This document shows positions 50,601 through 59,785 of a DNA stretch of 64,000 bases, piece by piece. The notes beneath the pieces are model-generated. The model made no database searches. It had not been told where the DNA came from and worked only from the letters and a program-made list of their open reading frames with translations. The translations under genes and the position numbers were made by a program. The stretch comes from Sipunculus nudus (taxonomy: Eukaryota; Annelida; Sipuncula; Golfingiida; Sipunculidae): NCBI GenBank assembly GCA_026874595.1, contig CM049314.1:33614229-33678228 (forward strand), read 5' to 3'. Each line of letters starts with the position of its first letter. Within the stretch, counting starts at the first letter, position 1.

Positions 50601-53600
50601 CAAACCACTGCTGAGATATGAGTGATTTTATCCAAAGGCAGATGAACAGATGGACGCTGTGCATAAGTGGTTGCAGGTGGCATCACCAGTTTTGCCTATT
50701 ATGAAGAGCTATGTAAGATCTATACACATGCAAAATTTTGGCCCAATCGGTCAAAAAGTTCCTGAGATACATGCTTGGATGTCTGCAGAGTAAACGTGAA
50801 TGTAGGTGGCGACACCTGTCATAAAATCGAGAAAGCTGTCCAGGATTTATAAACCTGCAAAATTTCAGGTGGATAAGTCAAACCACTGCTGAGATATGAG
50901 TAATATTATCCCAAGGCAGATGAACAGATGGAGGCTGTGCAAAAATGGTTGCAGGTGGCGCCACCATTTTTAGTCTATGTTATAATGCTATCAAAGGGCT
51001 ACATTTGTGCAAAATTTTTAGCCTGATCAGTCAAACGGTTCCCAAGATATGTGGGTTTATGTGTGGAAAGGGACGCACAAATTGACACTGGGCAGCAAGG
51101 AAAGGTCAGAGGTCAACCAAAAATCAAGGCGCAGCAGTTCACATGTGACCTGATGATAAACCCGATTCACTTAAAATGCAAACCAAGTTTTTTCAAACAG
51201 TTGAAAGATATAGTTCCAATAATCTGGGAATTCTGCATCTAAACATTGTGTCCAGACGTCTAGACGCTGTGTCTAGACATCTAGACACCCCCCCCCCCAG
51301 CCAGGTCAGTTGCCATGGTGATGTCTAGACCCCACCTGTTTGTACTGAGTGACCTCTTGACTTGGCTGCATGAAGTCAAATCTGTTTTCAAATACAGAAA
51401 GCCTTTTTCAATTTGCTACAATGCTTTTTTAAAACTGTATTTACCCAATCTATTCTTATAAAACTGGCAGAACCCTACCATAGAATAATTCTTGTAAAGT
51501 TTAAACCAATCAGCTGAACAGTTTCATCATAAATCAGTGTATCAGCTAGAAGAGTTAAAACAAGCTTGATAAAATTGACTGTAGCGAGATAAAATTGACT
51601 GTTGGTGGCCCAAGCAGTCTTGCATACAACATAAACCATAGAAACCATTCAAAGATATATTGACATGTAAATTGATGCAGATGAATACAACAAACTGCTC
51701 TTGAGAAAAAGGCAATATTTTCTTAGAAAATGAAAAAGTAAGAAAGTTCCTTTAATAACACCAATGTGATGGATTTTCAAGCTTGTTCATCCACAAGTTG
51801 TTCATAAACACAATACATGCACCAAAATTGACAAGAGGAAAAACCATTTAATCTAAGGTGGTGTGTTGTATATGTGCAGAAGTTAAAAATTCACAAGTAG
51901 CAAAATACCCTTTGGTTTGTCTTATACGTCACGAGATATCCTTGTTTAATGTGTTAGGATTATATTGGAGGGCCCCCCCCACATGTTATTAACGCGTGGA
52001 TATGAACAAAAGGAACAGTCTGTAAAACATCATATGAGCATTTCCTGGCCTTTTTAGTGAATGGTTGAAGGGGTTATGTTTAGTTAATAGACGTCAGATA
52101 TCAGAATAGGCCCCTTAAGTTACACAAGCCATCTTCGTTGGGTATTTCGGAATTTCCATTGGACAGAAATAATCACCTTCATACTTTCTTCTAATTCCAG
52201 TGATTTTTCTCTCAGCTTCTCCATGAGACCTTCTATATAATACGTCATGAGTGATACCTGGACGGCGTAGTTGATGACGACAGCTGCATATACGATGTAC
52301 AGCATCACGAGCCCGATGAACATGAAGATGAGGAGGATGTAACTCACCACATTTGACCCACTGTCAATAGATAGAAGCATAACAATAATGACTCCAACAA
52401 TAAATATTACGACTTATTATGCATTATCAGGGCTCAAAAGTACCGCCAGAATTTTAAAATTTTTATGGACTTCAGAAAAATTTAGTTGGTGCTGTCCCAG
52501 TTTGGTGGGAAATTATTTTACATTGTCTGATCCAGAGACAATCCCATTGCAATAAGGAAAATGTGTTTATTGTTATCTGGTGAACGATCATGTGACCCAG
52601 TTAATTTCCATGGCAGCAACCCTCCAAGAACTGTTACATAACAGTCAGACTAATAACCAAAAAGGGGACCAAAAGCTACCATAAAGCACCAAAAATGCTA
52701 CTATATTCTCACCTATGTCTACTTATTAATGATCTTAAAGTATATATTTTGCCAAATTTGGTACAAATATTTACATTATTGTCAAAATAATCTTCCAACT
52801 GTCCTTACCATTATAAACTTTCAACGGCATCATCTAGTGCCTGTATGCACTACTGACACCTGGTGGTAACTTTACATACAAAATCACCACAAGCCTGATC
52901 ACAGATGTCAGTATTTTTGTTACGTTGACAATCTCAGTTTACACATTTTTGCAAGCTGATTTGTACCAGATTCAATCAAACGTTCTATTAAGGACCACTT
53001 GAATGTAGAAGTTAGTGATAATCTTGACACCTTTAGGTTCTTTTCGGTACCTTTTGGTCCTTTTGGGTAAGAAGTCTGATCCTTCCCATAACTGTAGAAT
53101 GTGAACAAAGATATGTAAGGCCAAAAAAATAAAAGGTATGGTTCTCAGGCACTTTTTTTCAGAAATCAGTGGAGGCAGGCAATTTTTTATGATAACAACA
53201 AATGGTACACCTGTTACACTGACCCCATTAAAAGGAGAAAGCACAGATATAGCATGTTTCTAAAATTTCAATTATTGCTAATTGAGAGAAATTAAATAAG
53301 GTTTCTGATTTAGCTTGTAATGTGTTTCAATGTAAAAGTTATATGATTAAGGATGATATATACAGTATAAAATATCTAATAATAGTTTATAATAATAATA
53401 TCTTGTTATCTTATATCTTATATATATATGGAGTCAGCTAAAAGATACCAAACATATGTGAACAAAACTGTCTTCTACACTCACTGTGGGTTCATAAACG
53501 CGAACTGCAAGTATTTGGGTGCACCATCACTGATATATAGATTGCAGAAATGGAGAATCTGGACAGCTAATGAAAGTAGCACCCAGCCAACACCGCCCCA

Positions 53601-56529
53601 CAGCACACGCCTGTAATGGAAAGAAGATACTAGTTATCATTTCAATACCCAGAAAACACCGCCCCTCAGCACAAACCTGTAACAGAAGGAGATAATACAG
53701 TTATCAGCTCAATACTGAGACAACACCGCCACACAGCACGTCTGTAATGGAAAGAGATATTACAGTTATCAGCTCAATATCCAGATGACACCGGCCCAGA
53801 GCAAGCCTGTAACAGAAAGAGATATTACAGTTATCAGCTCAATACCATGACAACACCTGCCCAAGGCACATGTCTGTAATGGAAAGAGAAATTACAGTTA
53901 TCTGCTCAATACCCAGACAACACTGCCCCACAGCACACGCCTGTAACATAAAGAGATACTACAGTTTTCAGCTCAATACCCTGACAAATACATCCAAGGT
54001 AGCTAAACACTCTAACATATGACCAAGATTATTGTTTCAAGGGGTTAATAGAAATAATATACATTCTCACAAATGTAGCCCTAAAAAATTCAATGCCTTA
54101 AGGTCTCAGAATTGTCTGATGAGCATGCATAAGCACTTCATTAAATTTTTCATTAATACAGTGAAACCCCTCTACTGCGGAGAGTCATGTGACTGGACGA
54201 TTTGACCGTTATAGCGGGGTGTCCGCCCCAGAGGGGGTCTGGTCATCCCTGATTTCTTTACCTGTATCACCAGGTTCAACATACATATGATTTGTGAATA
54301 AATTTTATTAAAACTTTTTAAAATTATTTTTTTATCATATTTATGGGGTTGTTACGTGAATGCTAACGCCATTATTTCTTACACTGACAGGACTTCCTCG
54401 AAGATACACTGCATGTTTTCTGGATGCATTTACTATATTTCCATCAAAATTCATAATTACTCACTCTTTTTCTGGTCATTAAAGAACCATAGACTGAATA
54501 AAACAATTTTTCACATCTCTTTTCAGTCTTTATTTATTGTTATTAACATGTGACTCGATCGCAAATTTTTTGGTCAATGTGTTGAATAATAATTTATACA
54601 TATGTAAAAAGGTCACAGATGACAAACTTGAAGGTAAATATCAAAGTGCAAATATCAACTATATCGGGGTTTGTCGGTATAGCTACCTGTCTAAATAATG
54701 AGAGTACTGTGAAGTGGCAAGAAGCGTATCAGGAACAAACATTTCCAGTCACAATGTATTTGTACTAGGTGTCTGTTAGCACGGGTAATAATGGTCTGAC
54801 AAGAAGTGTCCATTGTCCTGAATAGCATGCTGTCTGCCCCAGATGGGTTTCTTAAAGTACCGGTAGTAAAAACCTTTGGTCATTCCGAAGACTGTCTGTT
54901 ACACAGGGTGTCCGCCCTAAAGGGTTGTCCCCAGCCCTGGGTATCACTGTATTTGATAAACTTAAAGCCTGGGACCCCTTGACATGTACATATAATAAAA
55001 GCTGAGAATGTTCTATACATGTTTATAAATAAGAAGTTAAGATTTTCTAACAATGGCTGATATTTTTTTAAATATTCAATGAATGCATGTAACAGCTACA
55101 GGATATCTCTGGGCTGTGATTGTGTTAAAAATATAGGTAAAACCCCTGGGTATTTTTTTCTTTTTCAAATATGTTTACTCTCAAATTTGTGATTTTACTG
55201 GGTATTTAAAATTTAAATGTACAAAAAAATTAATTTTAAATTTTCAGTCTTTGAAGACTATCAGTAATTTGAAAAAAAGTTAAAAACACATTTATAACTT
55301 CATGTAGTAAAAATGGGATGTTTTGAACCATAAATGGCTTGGAAAATAGTGATTTAAAGTAAATATATATCTAACTAGTAAATATTTTGATTCAAAATGT
55401 TAAAACATTTTACCAATTTTGAGAAATCCCCATGTTTTCACAAACCACAATTTAGGGAATACTTCTAGCTTTCAGAATATGTACATGACTAAGGGACATA
55501 GAGAAACAGATAATAGTTAATAACAAGAGCCAATTAAGAGGCACAAATAGTCCCCCGCCATATGTTTAACTATGAAAGAGTAGCATCAGTGATGGGGTGG
55601 GACGGAAGGACAGATGGACCTTTTTACAGTCCCTTTCATCCCCTAATGTCCAATTTTTTTTTTTAAGCTATGAAAATTATTATCAGTTACATTTTAAGGG
55701 AAACAATTAATAAATACCTATCTTACACCTTATTTAAGAAACAGAATTATTTGAAAATATGAGAAATCAGTCTATATTTTACAACATATAAGATCCACTT
55801 ATGGCAGTCAAAGTCATTGATTGCATGCAAAAACTGCCTCAATTGACAGTTTCTGATTGGGTGCTGTCATGTAAACACTCTATAACATATAACCAGCTAA
55901 AACAAAGATGGCTACTCATGCAGGGACATATCATATCTGCTAGATCATTGTGGATAGATAAAACAGTTGTTAAACATTAACTGAGGATTTATTGTAAAAT
56001 TCTTAATTGTCATATAAGGTTGTCACTTCCATATATAGTTTTCTAGTAAATTAATGAAAAAAGTATAAACTTTAAAGAAACTTATCTACAAAAAAAAAAG
56101 ATGAACAGCAGATAGTTCATTAATTTAGAATAACTGATAAGACTAAAATGCACGAAGGGTTCTACATTAAAACTGCCATCCAATTGGTTCAATTGCCATG
56201 ATGATTATTCAAGAAATAGACTGGCTCAGTGAAGCAAGGTCTCTGGAAATGTAGCTGTCATAGCCTTGCTAAAAGGAAGAGGAATCATTGCTTAAATTTA
56301 CTTTTAAACAACAGATTCTGAAGGACTATTTTCTTCAATGTAAGGACTACTGAATATAAGGCTTTATTAGTCCCTGAGCCAGTGCTATTAATTCTTAGTG
56401 TTAATGTCAAGCTCTGGGATATCATCATGTTTCAGTTTGATAAAAAATAATTTCTGCTCACTTGAGGTTTCGCACCAGTTTACCCTGAGACAGAAAGCCA
56501 CTGTGTGTTGGTGAGGACTGCAAAAATAC
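42100..56529 (-). CDS. Multi-pass membrane protein, gustatory-receptor-like (partial, 6-7 exons)
   Basis: Exons in coding order are 56462-56517 (or to 56529; probable), 53485-53610, 52177-52360, 49763-49862, 45950-46056, 43552-43689 and 42100-42231. All introns have GT/AG borders, and phases agree at each junction (2, 2, 0, 1, 0, 0). Counting from the 53485-53610 exon, the product is about 261 residues, with hydrophobic segments at about 3-22, 47-72, 119-140, 148-172 and 232-248. A charged, probably cytosolic stretch lies at about 82-118 and a basic loop at 173-200. The end of a 7TM protein with its last helix in a short final exon after two phase-0 introns is typical of the insect chemoreceptor superfamily, whose GRL members are known in molluscs. 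The canonical TYhhhhhQF motif is not present in exact form (SYLCG then LALFQ). The first helices were not found. It could be another multi-pass family: the gene model is strong, the family assignment tentative. Confidence 0.72.
42240..42600 (-). repeat. Degenerate ~100-bp tandem repeat upstream of terminal exon
   Basis: Segments around TTTACCTAAGGTCTCAGTAT recur near 42250, 42350, 42446 and 42558, each followed by a stretch like AACCCATGGGTCATGGTGCT. A GATGGGGATAC near 42417 matches the start of the terminal exon (GACGGGGATAC near 42207), so a small piece of exon may be included. Divergence is much higher than in the other two arrays. Confidence 0.6.
43552..43689 (-). CDS. Exon encoding basic intracellular loop
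   Basis: The acceptor TGACAG precedes 43689 and a GTTTGT donor follows 43552 (46 codons, phase 0 on both sides). It encodes AARLSAAGNRLRKMGHVIRG, then an acidic stretch (YEDTDLELL) and NSFMVFVTSTDFR. In chemoreceptor-superfamily proteins the helix before the last loop ends in a comparable short segment. The donor is weak but the frame closes immediately after it. Confidence 0.83.
44722..45911 (+). mobile_element. Family-1 element, complete copy, inside receptor intron
   Basis: It has the same 5' start with the GTAGTCG/CGACTAC hairpin. Core units sit at ~280-bp spacing (CGGTTCCCGAGATAT at about 45100, 45380 and 45660). The CGG-rich tail is followed by a complete 3' hairpin with arms GTATCCGC (45881-45888) and GCGGATAC (45903-45910). 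It lies between exons 43552-43689 and 45950-46056, ending only ~40 bp from the latter. Confidence 0.8.
45950..46056 (-). CDS. Exon with membrane helix; source of 83-bp array
   Basis: The acceptor TTGTTACAG precedes 46056 and GTAAGT follows 45950 (107 nt; two bases complete a Thr codon, phase 0 out). It encodes LIGLGSLKTVKALVILSMIL then FAILWLCVIIPPLAL, a clear helix. The first ~58 nt plus 25 nt of the preceding intron form the repeat unit that recurs 14 more times directly upstream. The remaining 49 exon nucleotides are outside the array. Confidence 0.86.
45999..47243 (-). repeat. 83-bp x 15 tandem array of a splice acceptor and exon start
   Basis: The motif CCTTGACAGTCT recurs at exactly 83-bp steps from 46021 to 47183 (fourteen steps; one copy reads CTTTACAGTC), with no length change. 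Each unit contains the minus-strand 3' splice site (TTGTTACAG) and about 58 nt of the coding start of exon 45950-46056, plus ~25 nt of intron. The first copy is the live exon. Two main variants differ at CACCTGAGCC versus CACCAGAGCC. Since 83 is not a multiple of three, use of an upstream acceptor would run into a TGA in the next unit. Confidence 0.95.
47546..47607. repeat. (TA)n microsatellite, target of a TIR element
   Basis: About 60 bp of TA ends exactly at the left terminus of the 47608-47945 element, and TA resumes after its right end. Confidence 0.95.
47608..47945. mobile_element. 338-bp element with long terminal inverted repeats in a (TA)n tract
   Basis: The left AGGCCAAAAAAATTAAAGG followed by TATGGTTCTCAGGCAC is mirrored by the right GTGCCTGAGAACCACACC then TTTTATTTTGGCCT. 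It is flanked on both sides by TA repeats, fitting a TA-targeting Tc1/mariner-like MITE. The subterminal GCCCGCATCAATTTT / CCCGCATTGATTTC is also inverted. Confidence 0.75.
47950..49740. other. Intronic sequence without recognised exon
   Basis: This lies between exons 45950-46056 and 49763-49862. A GACAGACAGACAAACCCAAA-type stretch near 49320 and T-runs near 49140 suggest an interspersed repeat, unresolved. Confidence 0.45.
49763..49862 (-). CDS. Exon with start of a membrane helix
   Basis: The acceptor TTTTTCAG precedes 49862 and a consensus GTAAGT donor follows 49763. The exon is 100 nt, phase 0 in and phase 1 out. It encodes KINEIDGHLKDLNDQPASAL then SIVMFNFLLNFLT: a charged loop followed by a hydrophobic segment that runs on into the next exon. 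The intron upstream contains a diverged family-1 repeat. Confidence 0.85.
49955..51165 (+). mobile_element. Family-1 elements, diverged, two 5' ends
   Basis: A degraded 5' end (GCAGTCCACAAGCAACTACA) at ~49970 is followed at 50350 by a second one (AGAATATGGGTAATCGACAA) and by core units with TAGGTGGC and GTCAAACGGTTCCC. The 3' hairpin is not visible; the sequence drifts out after CACATGTGACCTGATGATAA. It is intronic, between exons 49763-49862 and 52177-52360. Confidence 0.65.
51935..52107 (+). repeat. Second copy of the AATAGGCCCC repeat
   Basis: Diverged relative of 24590-24772 sharing order of motifs and the end AATAGGCCCCTTAAG. It lies in the intron just downstream (minus direction) of exon 52177-52360. 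Confidence 0.6.
52177..52360 (-). CDS. Exon with long membrane helix and charged loop
   Basis: The acceptor TTGACAG precedes 52360 and a GTGATT donor follows 52177 (184 nt, phase 2 to phase 0). It encodes GSNVVSYILLIFMFIGLVML, continuing as a second hydrophobic run to VVINYAV, then an amphipathic charged stretch (EKLREKSLELEESMK) likely on the cytosolic side. Its GC content and codon use stand out from the flanking intron. Frame and phase match both neighbours. Confidence 0.87.
53118..53190. mobile_element. Solo end of the 47.6-kb TIR element
   Basis: AGGCCAAAAAAATAAAAGG, then TATGGTTCTCAGGCAC and AGAAATCAGTGGAGGC, match one end of the 47608-47945 element. The other end is missing. It lies in an intron of the membrane-protein gene, between exons 52177-52360 and 53485-53610. 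Confidence 0.65.
53485..53610 (-). CDS. Exon with membrane helix (residues 1-42 of the model)
   Basis: The acceptor TTACAG lies just before 53610 and a strong GTGAGT donor follows 53485. The exon is 126 nt; one base completes the previous codon and two start the next. It begins RVLWGGVGWVLLSLAVQ, a clear hydrophobic helix, and ends with a polar segment (NLYISDGAPKY). The codon split with the next exon becomes His. The 3' splice site and first ~30 nt are copied in a tandem array immediately upstream (53580-53990). Confidence 0.82.
53580..53990 (-). repeat. ~66-bp x 6 tandem array of another exon's splice acceptor
   Basis: The rightward CTGTAA (minus-strand TTACAG acceptor) recurs at 53611, 53677, 53742, 53807, 53874 and 53941, steps of 65-67 bp. 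Each unit carries the pyrimidine tract, the acceptor and about 30 nt of the start of exon 53485-53610 (the ACACCGCCCCACAGCAC region). Copies are more diverged than in the 83-bp array. The first copy is the live exon. Confidence 0.9.
54000..56460. other. Intronic sequence without recognised exon
   Basis: AT-rich apart from decayed repeat pieces near 54165-54250, 54840-54930 (GTCCGCCCTAAAGGG) and 55540-55640 (AAGAGGCACAAATAGTCCCC). Confidence 0.45.
56462..56529 (-). CDS. Probable upstream exon of the membrane-protein gene
   Basis: On the minus strand a pyrimidine-rich tract ends in CAG, giving an exon start at 56529. A second AG lets it start at 56517. A GTGAGC donor follows 56462. Read in the frame that ends in phase 2 it gives a short basic segment ending KLVRNLK, which joins RVLWGG of the next exon, so basic residues would directly precede a membrane helix. 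The phase matches the next acceptor. An alternative donor (GTAAAC after 56485) in another frame also ends in phase 2, and a third frame stays open past both donors, so frame and borders are uncertain. Confidence 0.4.
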
Positions 56530-56784
56530 CTGAAAAAAAGTATATTTATTTCATTCACTGATAATGTATTAGGCCCTTGCATAGTTTTGACATTTGACAG
56601 TTAAATGAGCATGCATTATAACAGTGGTGCTGGAGAGTTTAAACATTTACAGAAAAAAAGAGGTTAACAGACAGATAAGACCTAAAAATTAAACAAATAA
56701 ATTATGCTAAGAAACATCTTTTGAAAACCCCTATTGAACACCCAACTGACTAAACCAATAAGTAATAGTGCTGGTAGTTTATAT

Positions 56785-57695
56785 AAACAAGTGGCCCATG
56801 GGCCATGACACTAAGCTGAATTTGACATACAGATGATGCATGTATTATTTATTAAAGTTATGATCTGGTGAAAAAATATTCGTTGAGGAACCTTAAAACA
56901 ATGGATAGAATGAATTCCAGAGTGTTCAAAATCAGGGGTTTTTGTCCATAGGCCTCAGAAAATAAGATACAGCAACCTTTAATTAAGGGTTTCCAAGAAG
57001 ATTTTATCAAGACTCCCTAGATGTTAAGTTCTATGCCGAACTGCTACAATTTGTGTCTATCTAAATAAGTGCTTTCTAACTAAGTGTTTTCAGCCTGTGG
57101 GTCACAGAATATACGTCACCATCACCTAACTTCAAGTTTCCAAGGAGATTTGCCTAGAGCCTAACTGGATGCTTAGTAAGAAGATTCTAGGTCCAACAAA
57201 TATGATTTGTGCTCATCTGGCATTCAGGATGCTATTATAACATCCTTTTCCTATTGGTCACAAAATATAGGTCACAATGACCTAATTTCAGGTTTCCAAG
57301 GACATTTTCCAAGGAAATCCCAAAATATTACGAAAGAAGCTTCTAGGCCTAACAGATACCATTTGTACACCATCTGACTGTCTGGGTTCTCAAAATCATG
57401 TGTGTTCAGCCCATAGATCACAGAATATATTTCACCATGACCTAATTTTAGGTTTCCAAGGAGATATGCCCAAAACCTCAACGGATCCTGCATTAAAAGA
57501 TTCTAGTCCTAACAGATATGATCTGTGCACAGCTGACATTCAGGGTGCTCATATGGCATTTTTTTATATAGGCTGCACAATACAGGTCATGGTGACCTGA
57601 TTTCTTGTTTCCAAGTCCATTTGACCAGGACCTCCCTGGATGCACAGTTAGAAGTTTCTAGGTCTTACGGTTATGATTTGTGCTCTATGAACGAC
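56785..57695 (+). mobile_element. Family-2 element, diverged
   Basis: It starts AACAAGTGGCCCATGGGCCA and holds several diverged units with CCTAATTTCAGGTTTCCAAG and GATTCTAGGTCCAACAAATA, ending around GTTATGATTTGTGCTCTATG. Two perfect AGGTCAnnnTGACCT palindromes lie at 57269-57283 and 57584-57598. Confidence 0.6.
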
Positions 57696-57824
57696 TCATT
57701 TAATTAAAGATAATTACCCATTCATCTCATTCTGCCCTTTGTGTAAACAGGCCACAACTTAACTCCTTGCATAAAATGTATTCATTAAAAAGGCACATGT
57801 AAAGGGCTGATATAAAATGGACAC

Positions 57825-57914
57825 AAGTGCATACATTTTGGAGTTAACAAGTTCATCCAGATCAGTTCTGCACAGTATATTTATTTTTATTGGTAGGACT
57901 GACTGCCCACCAAA
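57825..57914 (-). CDS. Possible further upstream exon (weak)
   Basis: A good pyrimidine-rich acceptor (CCTTTTGCAG) precedes 57914 on the minus strand, and a GTGTCC donor follows 57825, leaving 30 open codons in phase 0 (begins FGGQSVLPIKINIL, contains RTDLDELVNSKMY). It sits between repeats on the coding side of the membrane-protein gene. There is no homology evidence and the donor is weak. The phase fits only if the next exon starts at 56529 or 56517 in frame. Confidence 0.2.
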
Positions 57915-58059
57915 CTGCAAAAGGATGCATATGTCTGTTATTAAATATAAAGACATCACCATAGACCACTGTTCAGGGCATGCAGCAGGACATCATTCAT
58001 GTCCTATTTATTTTCAAGGTCTTTTCAAGATATAAAAGGGACATAAATCACTGACTTCT

Positions 58060-58436
58060 GTGGTGCAGGGGTAGAGCATAGGACTCAAAGCTTGGCCATC
58101 TTGAATTCAAATCTAAGCAGAGGCAATGGGATTTATACTGTCAGCCCTCATCCAGGGTGAATGCTCTGCAGGCTTAATGGGTAGACTGCCCGAAAGTCAT
58201 GTTTCACTCACAAACGAGTGCACCTTTCAAGGTTCCTCAGTGATGTGACCAAGCAATGGGGATCACACACACCCAGGACTCACAGGAGTGGTAACACCAA
58301 GCCTGGTTGGTACCAGGATAATAAACCCCTGTCACATAATCTGAAACTGGAATGAAACTCTGCAGATGTACATAGTATATACTATATAGTTAAGCAAGCA
58401 TTAAAAAAATGGAGGTGGTTTATACCTCCAACAAGT
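58060..58436 (+). mobile_element. SINE family A, full length
   Basis: GTGCAGGGGTAGAGCATAGG and GAATTCAAATCT keep traces of A and B boxes. The body CACTCACAAACGAGTGCACC, CTCTGCAGATGTACATAGTA and 3' hairpin GGAGGTGGTTTATACCTCC follow. Confidence 0.75.
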
Positions 58437-58611
58437 GACCCATGGGTCATGACGCTCAGCTGACTGGGAAGAGATTCACAAAAGGAAATTTTATCACCAG
58501 AATGGTAGTATATACCCATTCAACTGAAGCATCAAACAGATTAACCAACAGGCCAAGATTTAGTCTGTATTTATATATCTCAAAAATAGAGAAAAATGTG
58601 TAAACTTTTAA
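58435..58611 (+). mobile_element. Family-2 element, 5' fragment split by insertion
   Basis: AACAAGTGACCCATGGGTCA, GCTCAGCTGACTGGGAAGAG and CCATTCAACTGAAGCATCAA match the head of the 29.9-kb element. It stops exactly where the family-1 copy at 58612 begins and resumes at 59786. Confidence 0.65.
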
Positions 58612-59785
58612 AACTAGAATACGGGTAACCGACAAGTGACTACATGTATCTGCCAAAATCGGATAGTGAGGCATGGATTGAGTGGCAAGGGGAAATAGAG
58701 TGAGGTATGTTGCATATTAGCATGGATGTCTGCAGCCTAAATGTGTATGTAGGTTGTGCCACCTACCACAAATCCAGAAATCTGTCCAAGTTGTATACAC
58801 CTGCAAAATTTTAGGCAGAAAAGTCAAACCACTACATGTATATGAGCGATTTTTGCCCATGGCAGACAAACAGACAAACACCGTGCAAAAATCTTTGCAG
58901 GTAACCCCTCCAGTTTTGTGTATGATAAAGACCTATGTGAGATCTAAACACATGCACAATTTTGGCCCAATCGGTCAAATGGTTCCTGAGATATGAGCTT
59001 GGATGTGTCCAGCGTTAACTAGAATGTAGGTGGCGCCACCTGTCATAAAATCAAGAAAGCTGTCCACGATGTATAAACCTGCAAAATTTTAGGCAGTTAT
59101 GTCGAACCACTACAGAGAAATGAGTAATTTTAGGCCACGGCAGACTAACAGACAGACGCTGTGCAAACATTGTTACAGGTGGCGCCACCATTTTTTGTGT
59201 ATGTTACAGAGCTATCAAAGGGGCTACATTTGTATAAATTTTATTTCCTGATTGGTCAAACGGTTCCCGAGATATAAGCTTGGATGTCATCAGCGTGAAC
59301 GTGAACATAGGTGGCGCCACCTGTCATAAAATCAAGAAAGCTATCCTGGATGTATACACATGCCGAATTTCAGGTGAATTAGTCAATTCACTGCAGAGAT
59401 ATGAGTGATTTTAACCCAAGGCAGATGAACAGATGGACACTGTGCAAACATGGTTACAGGTGGCGCCACCATTTTTTGTGTATGTTATAAAGCAATCCAA
59501 GGGCTACATTTGTATCAATTTTATTTCCTGATCGGTCAAACGGTTCCCGAGATATGAGGGTTTATGAGTGGAAACAGACCCACAAATGGACACTGGATAG
59601 AGAGGAAAGGTCAGAGGTCAATGCAAATTGGTTAGGCACCAGTTCACATGTGACCCGATAATAGGTGTAAGTTTGGGAAAAATCGGTCCATTAGTCTCTG
59701 AGGAGCTCTCTGGAAACGAACGCCGCCACGGCGGAGGAACTCGGTCAAAAACATAGTATCCGCAAAACTTCGTTTTGGCGGATAC
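58612..59785 (+). mobile_element. Family-1 element nested in a family-2 element
   Basis: The 5' end AACTAGAATACGGGTAACCG and the 3' hairpin GTATCCGC/GCGGATAC are both present, with tandem core units between. The left flank (CTCAAAAATAGAGAAAAAT ... TTTTAAA) and right flank (AAAATACAGGTGGCTCCACC) are adjacent pieces of the family-2 unit, so this copy is inserted within it. Confidence 0.75.

Noticed and set aside
56388-56582. 64-codon minus-strand frame overlapping the probable exon at 56462-56529
   Set aside because: Frame is incompatible with the phase of the next exon and reads through the pyrimidine tract of the acceptor.
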